NCBI GenBank assembly: GCA_030835085.1
Contig: JAUQWQ010000190.1
Span: 1 to 57,568 of the forward strand
Direction of reading: 5' to 3'
Source: Ignavibacteria bacterium
Lineage (GTDB): Bacteria > Bacteroidota > Ignavibacteria > Tepidaquicellales > OLB5
DNA: 57,568 bases
A program made the position numbers and the translations under genes. Of this stretch, positions 34,667-43,832 are shown one piece after another. The notes below the pieces were generated by a model. The model was not told the DNA's origin and did no database searches. It saw only the letters and a list, made by a program, of their open reading frames with translations. Numbering within the stretch: the stretch's first letter is position 1; every line of letters starts with the position of its first letter.

Positions 34667-35800
34667 ATGCCGATAAGTAAGTCATTAAACATACTACTGC
34701 TAAACGCTCTTGATATTTACGGTGGCGGAGAGTTCTTTGTGTACCAGTTAGCTAAACTGCTTACGCAAAAGGGACATAAGGTGTGGGTTTCCTGCAGGAA
34801 AGATAACATAATTTACGGCAGGTGCATTGAAGAAGGCATTGGGGTTTTTCCGCTGGATTACCCTGAGCATTCCGGAAAAAGCGACTTATGGAAAAACTCA
34901 AGGGTACTCAGTAAATTCATAAAGGAAAACAATATTGATATCGTTCACTCCAATACAAATTATGATAGAACTGCGGGAGCTTTTGCAGCAAAGCTCGCAG
35001 GAGTACGGCACGTTTCAAACGTACACAGCTTTCACAGCATATCTCATAACTTAACACACTGGTACAGGAATAAATATCTTATTCACCATTTTATGGTTGA
35101 TGGTGTTTGCACAAAGGAACTGCTTATAAATGAAGACAAGATAGACCCGGCAAAAATCACACTTCTTCATCTTGGGCTGGATCCTGAGCAGAACAAAAAA
35201 GACCCGAAAACCAGAATTAAAATTCGCAATGAGTTCAATGTAGAAGATGATGAAATACTTATCGGCAATGCTGCAAGAATGGTGCCGTTCAAAGGACAGG
35301 AGTACCTTATACGGGCATACCCCAAGGTCTTGAAAGCCTATCCCAAAAGTAAACTTATGGTGGTTGGAGATGGCGAATTGAACAGGATGCTGCACAAACT
35401 GGCTGAAGAACTTGGAATCAGTGAAAGAACAATATTCCCCGGATTCCGCAAAGATATAAAGTCAATGTATTCAGCATTTGATATTTATGCGCATACTTCG
35501 GTTGAAGGCGGCGGTGAAACTTTTCCTTATGCAATGCTTCATGCGCTGGCACAGGAGCTGCCGATGGTAATTACCCGTGTGGGAGATATGCCGGCAATGG
35601 TTGAAGAAGGTATAAACGGTTTTGCGCTTGAAGATAAAAATGTAAAAGGAATTTCGGAAAAATTGATGCTATTATGTGGTAATGAAAATCTACGAAAGGA
35701 TATGGGAAGGAAAAGTTTTGAGCTTATGATGGAAAAATTTACAGTCGAAATAATGACGCAAAATATTGAAAATGTATATTATAAAGTTTTGAATAATTAG
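34667..35800 (+). CDS. GT4-family glycosyltransferase
   Basis: The 377-residue protein has the GT-B fold of family 4. The N-terminal acceptor domain has LNALDIYGGGEFFVYQLAKLL and DIVHSNTNYDRTAGAFAAKLAG. The C-terminal donor domain has IGNAARMVPFKGQEYLIRAY, LMVVGDGELNRML, and the nucleotide-sugar motif EGGGETFPYAMLHALAQELP, the E-x7-E of retaining enzymes. It probably adds a sugar to a cell-surface glycan. A TAATTTTG element lies eight bases before the ATG, so the transcript may be almost leaderless. The stop overlaps the stop of the convergent next gene by four bases. Confidence 0.9.
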   Translation: MPISKSLNILLLNALDIYGGGEFFVYQLAKLLTQKGHKVWVSCRKDNIIYGRCIEEGIGVFPLDYPEHSGKSDLWKNSRVLSKFIKENNIDIVHSNTNYDRTAGAFAAKLAGVRHVSNVHSFHSISHNLTHWYRNKYLIHHFMVDGVCTKELLINEDKIDPAKITLLHLGLDPEQNKKDPKTRIKIRNEFNVEDDEILIGNAARMVPFKGQEYLIRAYPKVLKAYPKSKLMVVGDGELNRMLHKLAEELGISERTIFPGFRKDIKSMYSAFDIYAHTSVEGGGETFPYAMLHALAQELPMVITRVGDMPAMVEEGINGFALEDKNVKGISEKLMLLCGNENLRKDMGRKSFELMMEKFTVEIMTQNIENVYYKVLNN

Positions 35801-37254
35801 TTTATTTCATTTATATGCTCTTCAAGTTTGCTAAGTAACCATCCTCTTCCTGTCAGTTCCTTAGTAGATATTATCCTATCCTTTAATTGATCTGCCCTGA
35901 CCCTTCCTGTATTTGACCTGAGTTTCAGCATATCGTTAAGTATTTTCACAAAATTTTCATTAACCTTCCGGTGCAATCCGGTTAAAGTTTTATTGTTCAC
36001 CAGGAATTTCCTGTAAGAATCAAGGTGATCAGAAAGTTCATTCAGCATTTCAAGCTCATAATAAAGCTGTGACTGCAGTGTCTTCCCTGAAAATTTATAA
36101 TATATATCATCATACTGAACTTTGCTTAAATATTTCATAGAAGAATTATAATTCCTGCCGGAAAATTCAATTCTGGCCATTGCAAAATTATAGGCATTAT
36201 CCCTTAGAGCAGGTGAAAGCCTGCTTTTACTTTCTTTAACAAAACGAATTGTCCACTCCAATTTGCCTGCTGCCAAAGCCATCAACAGCACAGTTCTGAA
36301 ATAATTGATTGGCAGGTCATCGCCGTCATTCATTGTATCAATTCTATTTTCAAACATGAATTCAGTTATATCCATAAATTCAGCAAGTTTTGTCCTGTCG
36401 CCCTCGTGATGTTTTTTAAGGCAGTAATTGCTGATAACAACAAGCCCGTTATATCTTTCAGACCTGTCAAACCTGTTGTTCAGATCAGTTGCAAGCTGTT
36501 TAATTTTTTTGAAATATTTTTCATCATATGTTTCAAACAGTTTTATTTCGTTGTACAATAGACCTGCAAGAGGAATATCTTTAAATTTACCGGGATGGAT
36601 TTCTATGAAATGCAGCAATTCATTCATAAGAGGTTTATCAAACTCAAATTCAATAACATGCCTCAGGTTCAAAAGAGTTCTGTATCTTTTAAGAAGCTGA
36701 ATTATAAAATAATTTATCAGGTAATCAGACTGGTTCTTTATTTCATCTTCAGGAATATCTTTCTGATTTAAGAACCTCATGTTTTTAAAATCACTTATGT
36801 TTTTTTCATACTCCAGCAGAAATTTATCACTAAAATAAAATTCATCATGTATTTTGTTTTTTTCAAGTTTTTCGGAGGCAAGTTTTAAGTTTTTATTAAA
36901 ATGCCTGTTAAGATCCCTTTTATTTAATGCTTTAAGTAAATGGATATGTTCACTTAGCTCTCTGGATTTAAAATCTTTAAATGCAATAAAATCCTCTGCC
37001 AGTTTGGTTAAATTGAACATAATTGTCCTCATAAAACCGTCGTTGAATTCAGCATTGGGGAAAATTTCTGAAAATACCTTTTCCTTCCCGAAATTCAATT
37101 CTTCCAGATCAGGAAAGAACCTTCTGATATATTCGTAAAGCTTAATTACCGCTTCATTTTTATTGAAAAAAGGTGAATTTACATACTCACCAAAATCTTT
37201 AAACTCCTTTAGATTAAAAGTACCCAGTATTTCCAGTAAATTGCTTTTGATCAT
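35797..37254 (-). CDS. Helical protein of unknown function, 485 residues
   Basis: I do not recognise the family. The protein is rich in Lys, Glu, Leu, Asn and Phe and looks almost wholly alpha-helical. It has no signal peptide, membrane helix or cysteine cluster. The N-terminus LEILGTFNLKEFKDFGEYVNSPFFNKNEAVIKL is well ordered. The C-terminal half has TPR-like spacing (YNFAMARIEFSGRNYNSSMKYLSKVQ). It is likely a cytoplasmic scaffold or interaction protein. It is convergent with the glycosyltransferase, overlapping by four bases. Confidence 0.7.
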   Translation of the reverse strand: MIKSNLLEILGTFNLKEFKDFGEYVNSPFFNKNEAVIKLYEYIRRFFPDLEELNFGKEKVFSEIFPNAEFNDGFMRTIMFNLTKLAEDFIAFKDFKSRELSEHIHLLKALNKRDLNRHFNKNLKLASEKLEKNKIHDEFYFSDKFLLEYEKNISDFKNMRFLNQKDIPEDEIKNQSDYLINYFIIQLLKRYRTLLNLRHVIEFEFDKPLMNELLHFIEIHPGKFKDIPLAGLLYNEIKLFETYDEKYFKKIKQLATDLNNRFDRSERYNGLVVISNYCLKKHHEGDRTKLAEFMDITEFMFENRIDTMNDGDDLPINYFRTVLLMALAAGKLEWTIRFVKESKSRLSPALRDNAYNFAMARIEFSGRNYNSSMKYLSKVQYDDIYYKFSGKTLQSQLYYELEMLNELSDHLDSYRKFLVNNKTLTGLHRKVNENFVKILNDMLKLRSNTGRVRADQLKDRIISTKELTGRGWLLSKLEEHINEIN

Positions 37255-37465
37255 TTGTTTATAAACTACTGTAATATATTAATATAATTGAAATTCTGTT
37301 TGATTTAAAACAAGCGGCAAAATCTTTCCAAAAATGCATATTCTAAAACTCTATGTAATTAGTTTCCAAAGATAAAGTAAAAAAACTGCAAAAAATATCA
37401 ATTTTTTCGGGTTCTATCTACCTGAATATCTAAAACTGGTTCAAAACAGGGTGAAGTTTGTTTCT

Positions 37466-37498
37466 TGGAATTGCACAGGCTATTGAGATTAAATTTGT
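37466..37498 (+). promoter_or_regulatory. Promoter for the FN3 / T9SS cargo cluster
   Basis: TAAATTTG (37491-37498) fits the -7 element. TTG occurs at 37466 (22-base spacer) and 37472 (16-base spacer). Initiation would be only a few bases before the ATG at 37513. The rest of the gap from 37255 shows nothing recognisable. Confidence 0.5.
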
Positions 37499-37512
37499 AA
37501 CGAATCATACAA

Positions 37513-37821
37513 ATGAACATGACAGAAAATAAAATTCAACGCAGCATTAAATCCAGCTTTACACTTCATGCAGCATCAGGTGATAAAAAAGGTGAAATAG
37601 AATTATTATGGCAGCCAGTGTATGATGCAAGAGCATACATAGTACAGATTAATCATTCTAATAATACATCATCAACATGGAAACATGCTGATATTATCAC
37701 GCGGACAAGGTATACAGCCAGCGGCTTGAAAAGCGGCAAGCAATATAACTTCAGAATCGCTCCTATCACATCAAACGGACAGCAGGAGTGGTCTGAACCG
37801 GTTGCGCAAAAAGCTTCCTGA
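37513..37821 (+). CDS. Single fibronectin type III domain protein
   Basis: The 102-residue protein is one FN3 domain: GEIELLWQPVYDARAYIVQI, TRTRYTASGLKSGKQYNFRIAPI and SNGQQEWSEPVAQKA match the strand pattern with the conserved Trp, Tyr and Leu. About 20 polar residues precede it. There is no signal peptide, lipobox or T9SS tail, so it appears cytoplasmic, which is unusual for FN3. It may instead start at 37519. Two secreted T9SS proteins follow on the same strand. Confidence 0.75.
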   Translation: MNMTENKIQRSIKSSFTLHAASGDKKGEIELLWQPVYDARAYIVQINHSNNTSSTWKHADIITRTRYTASGLKSGKQYNFRIAPITSNGQQEWSEPVAQKAS

Positions 37822-37856
37822 AATAATAAAATTAAAAACTTAAAAATATAATTAAA

Positions 37857-38921
37857 ATGAAAACAAAAATAATTCACTTATTAATAATTGCAGCAATATC
37901 CTTATTGATCAAATCATCATCAGCGCAAACATTATTTACCGAAGATTTCAATTATCCACCCATGCCAAATATTGTTGGAATGAACGGCTGGCAACTGGGC
38001 TATGCGCCTAATCCAAATAACACTATCCCGGTCATAAGTCAGGGTTTAATATTCACAGGCTACCCTGGCTCAGGTGTTGGCAACGGTATATTGATCAGGA
38101 ATGATTCTGTTCAAAGTGTGTGTATAAGAAAAGACTTTACAGAACAAACATCAGGGAATATATACATGTCATGCATGCTCAGGGTTGATAGTCTTACAGC
38201 ATCAGCATCGGAAGATTTTCTTATCAGTCTTGATAAGGGCGGGAATTTAAGTGAGTTCAGGTGTATGCTTATGATTAAAAAATACAATTCATCTACATTT
38301 TTTCTCGGTATCAGAAAAAACGCAACTTCATCATATTCACCGGTACTTTTGAATAAGAATCAGACATACCTCATAGTCACAAAATATAAATTTACAAGCG
38401 GAAGTACAACAAATGATTCAGCGTCACTATTCATAATCCCGTCTTCAATCCCAGTTAGCGAACCTGCAGCAGATCAGGTATCAACAGGTGGTAATGATTC
38501 CCCGGGAATTGGAGAGATATATATTAATAATCACGCTTTCGGACAATTTGGAGGCGGATTGAGAAGATCCTCAGTAAAAATAGATGGTGTAAAAATAACA
38601 AAAAGCTGGGGCGAAGCTGTGTTAACAGCGGTCGAGCAAACTTCAACAGAAATACCTTCATCATTTGAGCTGAAGCAGAACTATCCAAACCCGTTCAATC
38701 CTTCAACAAAAATAAATTTTTCACTTCCCAAAAGCGGGTATGTTAAATTAACGGTTTTTGATATCACCGGCAAAACGGTAAATACACTTGTGAACACAGG
38801 ACTTCCTGCAGGAACTTACACCGCTGATTTTAACGCTGCCGGATTATCATCAGGGGTATACCTCTACAAAATAGAAGCAGGTGAATATGTTTCAACTAAG
38901 AAAATGACATTAATTAAATAA
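37857..38921 (+). CDS. Secreted protein with T9SS sorting domain
   Basis: The 354-residue protein has a signal peptide ending IKSSSAQ. A beta-sandwich-like domain of about 230 residues follows (LFTEDFNYPP, MNGWQLGYAP, ISQGLIFTGYPGSGVGNGI, then IYMSCMLRVDSL and DGVKITKSWGEAV). This is reminiscent of LamG/concanavalin-type carbohydrate-binding folds, but no catalytic motif is seen. The T9SS domain opens NYPNPFNPSTKINFSLPK and ends TKKMTLIK. It is probably surface-attached or released. The next gene follows after 26 bases. Confidence 0.82.
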   Translation: MKTKIIHLLIIAAISLLIKSSSAQTLFTEDFNYPPMPNIVGMNGWQLGYAPNPNNTIPVISQGLIFTGYPGSGVGNGILIRNDSVQSVCIRKDFTEQTSGNIYMSCMLRVDSLTASASEDFLISLDKGGNLSEFRCMLMIKKYNSSTFFLGIRKNATSSYSPVLLNKNQTYLIVTKYKFTSGSTTNDSASLFIIPSSIPVSEPAADQVSTGGNDSPGIGEIYINNHAFGQFGGGLRRSSVKIDGVKITKSWGEAVLTAVEQTSTEIPSSFELKQNYPNPFNPSTKINFSLPKSGYVKLTVFDITGKTVNTLVNTGLPAGTYTADFNAAGLSSGVYLYKIEAGEYVSTKKMTLIK

Positions 38922-38947
38922 ATCAATTAAAAAAGGAGATATATAAA

Positions 38948-40663
38948 TTGAAATCAATAACGGTAATAGTTTTAACTTTCATGGCTGTACTGAACATTTT
39001 TTCACAAACGGATAATGTTCCGGGGAATCTTATAAATGAATACTACTCATTCAGAAAAATTGAAGACAGCCAAAGGAAAACAGCCATTTCACTGGAGATG
39101 GAAAAATACATGAATACTTCATACTTAACCGATAATATAACAAACGGAAGGCTGATAGTTGATACAAGACCCGGGATTTGCACAGGCTCAGATTGGTACA
39201 ATAATGATATACTTGTACACAGCGGAAATATAAATGACTTAACACCACGCTCTTTAATTATAAAACAGGGTGAAGACGGTCTTCTATATATGCTTGCTGG
39301 ACTCAAGCCATTTGCTTCTTACCTTGGCTCTATTAGGATCTTAAAATCATCCGATGGCGGTGTTAACTGGACCCAGATCTCTCAAAGTTACAGTACAACA
39401 GATTATATCTTCTCAATGGATATGCTCGTAGAAAGCAAAGACAACAATACCCCCGATTCAACTAGGATCATGGTTTATTACACTTCAAGTCCGAATGTGA
39501 ATGGGAACGATGCAAAGCTGAACCTCTTTTCATTAAGAAGAAACGGGACAGGATTTTATTACGGAGTAGCCGGATCACCGGCTGCGGGCAGAAAATTTGA
39601 ACAGGTAACATGCTGCAGTGACGGACAGTATTATGAGACAAATACTTATATGCATGTATTTGTAAAGGAATCACCAAATGCAGGTCAAACAAACGGTTTC
39701 CGGCATTTCAGAACAGTAAACTGGGGAGCCACCCATACAAATGAATTAATTGTCACTGATCAAAGAGATAACTATCCAACTGCACAGTTCTTTTCAACAG
39801 CAGTAACCGACTCAATTTTGATATCATTCGAAAGAAAATTTGATGCCAGCTCAACCGGTTACGGGATATACAAGACAACCGAACTCCCGACGATAGTAAA
39901 TTCTTACATGATGACACCGGCACTCGAAAGCGGTGTAAAAAACGAAAAGCCGTGTTTGGCAGTATCGCAACAGAAGTATAATATTGATAAAAAAATGATA
40001 ATTACTTACACCGCCGGAGGCAAGCCCGTAAGTTATCACAGCACAAATAACGGAAAATCATGGATATACAGGCCTATGACAAGCAACAATCAATCGTGCG
40101 CATATACATTCTGCACATCAGATTCTTCTTCTGCGGCAGGGAATAATTTTGGGGCCGGGTTTGTAACCTTAAACGGCGATTCTGTTTTGTCATCTAAAAC
40201 AACAGCTGGTACATCTTTCACATCGTCAAAACTTAATAATACATCATCATCACCTGTGTTTTCACCATCTTTCTGTTTATATAACAATAATGGCAGTAAA
40301 AGCGTTGCTGCTGTATTTGCAGGCAATAGCGGAATAAATGCGTATTTTGATGCCGAACACTTAATTACAGGAATCCAGACAATTTCATATGAAATACCTT
40401 CAGGTTTCAGCCTTGAACAGAACTACCCTAATCCGTTCAATCCTGTAACAAACATCAGGTTCTCTATCCCCAAAAGCGGAGTGGTTACATTAAAGGTATT
40501 TGATGTATCAGGCAGGGAAGTTGCTCAACTTATCAATGAAAACCTGAATGCAGGAAGTTATAATTATGATTTCAATGCTTCATATCTTTCAAGCGGTGTT
40601 TATTTTTACAGAATAAGCTCTGAAGGATTTTCTGATGTTAAGAAAATGATACTCGTTAAATAA
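38948..40663 (+). CDS. Secreted sialidase/BNR-like protein with T9SS sorting domain
   Basis: The 571-residue protein starts with TTG, supported by AAAAGGAG ten bases upstream. The signal peptide runs KSITVIVLTFMAVLNIFSQ. The middle has Asp-box-like motifs (SSDGGVNWTQI, STNNGKSWIYR), suggesting a beta-propeller as in sialidases, but the arginine triad of sialidases cannot be identified with confidence. The C-terminus is a T9SS domain opening NYPNPFNPVTNIRFSIPK. It is probably co-transcribed with the preceding cargo gene. A strong hairpin follows. Confidence 0.82.
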   Translation: MKSITVIVLTFMAVLNIFSQTDNVPGNLINEYYSFRKIEDSQRKTAISLEMEKYMNTSYLTDNITNGRLIVDTRPGICTGSDWYNNDILVHSGNINDLTPRSLIIKQGEDGLLYMLAGLKPFASYLGSIRILKSSDGGVNWTQISQSYSTTDYIFSMDMLVESKDNNTPDSTRIMVYYTSSPNVNGNDAKLNLFSLRRNGTGFYYGVAGSPAAGRKFEQVTCCSDGQYYETNTYMHVFVKESPNAGQTNGFRHFRTVNWGATHTNELIVTDQRDNYPTAQFFSTAVTDSILISFERKFDASSTGYGIYKTTELPTIVNSYMMTPALESGVKNEKPCLAVSQQKYNIDKKMIITYTAGGKPVSYHSTNNGKSWIYRPMTSNNQSCAYTFCTSDSSSAAGNNFGAGFVTLNGDSVLSSKTTAGTSFTSSKLNNTSSSPVFSPSFCLYNNNGSKSVAAVFAGNSGINAYFDAEHLITGIQTISYEIPSGFSLEQNYPNPFNPVTNIRFSIPKSGVVTLKVFDVSGREVAQLINENLNAGSYNYDFNASYLSSGVYFYRISSEGFSDVKKMILVK

Positions 40664-40727
40664 GGTGGTCATTTGACTCCCTGGTTTCTATGGGTAGCTG
40701 AATAATTTTAACTTTTGGTATTTCATT

Positions 40728-40763
40728 AAAAAGAAAGCCCGCTAACAAGCGGGCTTTCTTTTT
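40728..40763. terminator. Bidirectional terminator between convergent genes
   Basis: A 15-bp stem AAAAAGAAAGCCCGC / GCGGGCTTTCTTTTT with loop TAACAA. The A-run and T-run serve both the T9SS gene on the plus strand and the aminotransferase gene on the minus strand. Confidence 0.93.
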
Positions 40764-40778
40764 AAAATTATGCTAATA

Positions 40779-42284
40779 TTATTCAAACCAGCTATCGACT
40801 ATCCTTTTTTCAAATTCGGGATACGATCTGTGAACAAAATTATTTTCATGCGGGTCATATTCATAATCTTCTGCCCAGATTTTGTGATTAATTGATAGCT
40901 CTTCGATCGAATTCAGTATATATTCGATTTCCTCATCTGTCATTACGGGATGTAGAGACATTCTCAGCCAACCCGGTTTTTCAGAAAGATCGTGATGTTC
41001 AATCATCTGTGTGATTTTGCGGGATTTCTTCTTCGATACATGAAGCAAATAGTGTCCGTACGTTCCCGCACAGGAGCAGCCACCTCTTACCTGTATTCCG
41101 AACCTGTCATTAAGCAGCCTGACGCCGAGATTATAATGCATTCCATCAATATAAAATGAAACTACAGGGAGTCTTTCATCAATATTTTCAGCCAGCAAAT
41201 GCAGATTTGGTATCAATTTCAGCCTGCTGAAAACAAGTTTTGTTATTTCCTTCTCGCGGATAGCGATCCTTTTTGTTCCAATTTCCTCTTTCAGCTTTAC
41301 CGCTAATGCAGCCTTAATAGTCTGCATAAATGGCGGTGTTCCGCCATCTTCTCTCAGTTCAACATCTTCATAAAAGCTGTGTTCGCCCCATGGATTTGTC
41401 CATTTAACTGTTCCGCCGCCGGGCTGGTCAGGTGAAAAATGGCTGTCATACAGGCTGCGGTTAAATATCAGTATACCTGTGCTGCCGGGTCCGCCAAGGA
41501 ATTTATGAGGTGAGAAGAAAATTGCATCAAGTTTTTCAAGGGGATCTTCGGGGTGCATATCAATATCAATGTATGGAGCGGAGCATGCAAAATCAACAAA
41601 ACACCAGCCATTGTACCTGTGCATTAACCCGGCGATTTTATGATATGGTGTGAATATCCCGGTAACATTACTGCATGAAGTTATTGAAGCAATTTTGATT
41701 TTTCTTTTTTGATATTTTTTTAAAAGAATTTCAAGGTGCTCAAGCTTAACAAGTCCGTTTTCATCAGGTTCAATTATCTCAACATCAGCAATAGTTTCAA
41801 GCCAGGTTGTTTGGTTGGAGTGATGCTCCATATGGGTAATAAATACAATAGGACGCTGTTCGTCAGGAATATTAAAATATGTTTTAAGCCGTGAAGGAAT
41901 CTTAAACCCCAGCATTCTTTGAAGTTTCAGCATAGCGCCAGTCATACCCGAGCCAGTTGCGATTATTGCATCATTTTCATCAGCATTTACATGTTTTTTG
42001 ATGATCTGTTTTGCTTTAAGATACGAAAGGGTCATTGATGATCCAGTAACATTAGTTTCAGTATGTGTGTTTCCGATCAGTGAGCCAAATTCATTTGAAA
42101 GTTTTTCTTCTATCGGTTTATATAATCTTCCGCTTGCAGTCCAGTCTGCATATACCAGCTTCTTAACCCCGTATGGAGTCTCGAACTCATCATTACAACC
42201 TATAATGTTCTTTCTGAGTTCATTAAATAATCCCCTAATACTACCCGTATCTGAGATCAAGTTTTTGCGGTTTTGAACTTTCAT
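40779..42284 (-). CDS. Class V (cysteine-desulfurase-like) aminotransferase
   Basis: The 501-residue PLP enzyme has the class V pattern. VYADWTASGRLYKPIE is at the N-terminus, ATGSGMTGAMLKLQ follows, and THMEHHSNQTTW is next. VDFACSAPYIDID holds the PLP-binding Asp, and SPHKFLGGPGSTGIL holds the Schiff-base Lys. RGGCSCAGTYGHYLL lies at the usual active-cysteine loop. It is about 100 residues longer than SufS/CsdA, with a long C-terminal tail ending in PEFEKRIVDSWFE. No suf or isc genes lie nearby. Sulfur transfer is possible but not shown. Confidence 0.85.
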   Translation of the reverse strand: MKVQNRKNLISDTGSIRGLFNELRKNIIGCNDEFETPYGVKKLVYADWTASGRLYKPIEEKLSNEFGSLIGNTHTETNVTGSSMTLSYLKAKQIIKKHVNADENDAIIATGSGMTGAMLKLQRMLGFKIPSRLKTYFNIPDEQRPIVFITHMEHHSNQTTWLETIADVEIIEPDENGLVKLEHLEILLKKYQKRKIKIASITSCSNVTGIFTPYHKIAGLMHRYNGWCFVDFACSAPYIDIDMHPEDPLEKLDAIFFSPHKFLGGPGSTGILIFNRSLYDSHFSPDQPGGGTVKWTNPWGEHSFYEDVELREDGGTPPFMQTIKAALAVKLKEEIGTKRIAIREKEITKLVFSRLKLIPNLHLLAENIDERLPVVSFYIDGMHYNLGVRLLNDRFGIQVRGGCSCAGTYGHYLLHVSKKKSRKITQMIEHHDLSEKPGWLRMSLHPVMTDEEIEYILNSIEELSINHKIWAEDYEYDPHENNFVHRSYPEFEKRIVDSWFE

Positions 42285-42400
42285 AATTTCTTCAGTTGAG
42301 AAAACAATATTTAAGCCTACCTACAAAAATAACACAGCTCACCATTCTATTACTATGATAAGTATCATACATAAAATGATTTTAATTATGTAAAAAACAA

Positions 42401-43726
42401 TTATTTAAGTTTTCTGATTGCAGGTACAAAGTAGAATATAAGAAGAGCAACTATCAAAGTAACAACTGAACTAAGCAGAATTGCTTCAGCTTCCCCAAAG
42501 TGCTCGGCAAGCACTCCCATCAGCAGTGAGCCTATCGGAAGCAATCCGAAAAAAGTAAGTGTATATACACCCATAACCCGTCCGCGTAAATGGTCGGGCA
42601 CCAATGTCTGCACAAGAGAGTTTGCAATATTCATAGCAAGAATTAAAGCGCTGCCTAATGCAAAAATTATGATCAATGACGCTGGAATGATATGAACAAA
42701 GGAAAATGTGAACATCATCACCGGAAAAGCAATTGAACCGATAGTAAGTAATTTACCCTTATATTCAAACCTGCCTAGTGATGCTATGAAAAGAGCGCTC
42801 GCAAGTGCGCCGGCTCCCCTGGCGGACTGCAGAAATCCGTTTGTAGCCGAATTACCCCCGAGAATATTTACAGACCACGCAGGCAGCAGGGTTGCAAATG
42901 AAAGACCGAATAAGCTTATTGATGCAACCATTAAAATCAGCACTCTTACAACCGGATCATGAACTATATACTTTAACCCTTCTTTTATTTCTGCAAATGC
43001 AGACCTGCCGCTTAAAGAAAGTACATGTTTTTTAAGTTTCATTTTATTTAATGCAATAAGCACTCCTATAAAAGAAACAGCATTGATTGTAAAACACCAT
43101 GCAGGTCCCGCTACAGCATATGCAATACCTGCAAAAGCCGGACCTATAGCAGTAGCTGTATTGAACATTGTGGAATTCAGCGCAATAGCATTTGTGAGAT
43201 CGTGTTTATCTACAAGCTCGTTGACAAATGATACCCTTGATGGGGCATCAAATGCATTTGCAGTACCCAGCAGAAATGCCAATACAATAATATGCCATGG
43301 TTGAACCAAAGAAGTAAAGGTTAAAATTGCAAGGATGGCCGCAAGTGCCATCATTATTGATTGTGTAATCACCAGTATTTTTCGCCTGGAAAATCTATCT
43401 GCAATAACCCCGCCGTATAACATGAACACCCATGTAGGTATGCCAGATGCAAACCCAACATAGCCAAGATAAGCAGGCGAACGTGTAATATCATATATCA
43501 AAAAACCCTGGGCAGTTATCTGCATCCATGTACCCAGCATGGATATCATTTGTCCCCAGAACCATAATCTGTAATTTGGATATTTGAGTGCAGTAAAGGT
43601 ACGTTTAAAACTAAATCCGCTTTCAGTTGAATAGTTTCCTTTGCTCAGCTCGGCCTTCAGCTCTTCGCTTTCAAGAACTTCACTCCCACCGGAACCCGTA
43701 ACCTGTTTCACATCATTACTTTTCAT
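42401..43726 (-). CDS. MFS transporter, DHA3 / EntS-like exporter
   Basis: The protein has about 12 membrane helices and the MFS loop motif GGVIADRFSRRKILV between helices 2 and 3. The pattern NYRLWFWGQMISMLGTWMQITAQGFLIYDIT opening the first helix is typical of the DHA3 group that exports siderophores or drugs. The ORF track starts at 43798. I prefer the ATG at 43726 (MKSNDVKQV), since the extra 24 residues are hydrophobic without family support. The substrate is unknown. The gene is divergent from trhO, 106 bases away. Confidence 0.88.
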   Translation of the reverse strand: MKSNDVKQVTGSGGSEVLESEELKAELSKGNYSTESGFSFKRTFTALKYPNYRLWFWGQMISMLGTWMQITAQGFLIYDITRSPAYLGYVGFASGIPTWVFMLYGGVIADRFSRRKILVITQSIMMALAAILAILTFTSLVQPWHIIVLAFLLGTANAFDAPSRVSFVNELVDKHDLTNAIALNSTMFNTATAIGPAFAGIAYAVAGPAWCFTINAVSFIGVLIALNKMKLKKHVLSLSGRSAFAEIKEGLKYIVHDPVVRVLILMVASISLFGLSFATLLPAWSVNILGGNSATNGFLQSARGAGALASALFIASLGRFEYKGKLLTIGSIAFPVMMFTFSFVHIIPASLIIIFALGSALILAMNIANSLVQTLVPDHLRGRVMGVYTLTFFGLLPIGSLLMGVLAEHFGEAEAILLSSVVTLIVALLIFYFVPAIRKLK

Positions 43727-43832
43727 TAACAAATATTGCGTATAATTATCTTTAAAAACAGCATAAAACACGCAAAAGTTCAGAATTTTATTGTTCATTT
43801 TTATTTGCCCATTTAATTAATATTTTGCGTAT

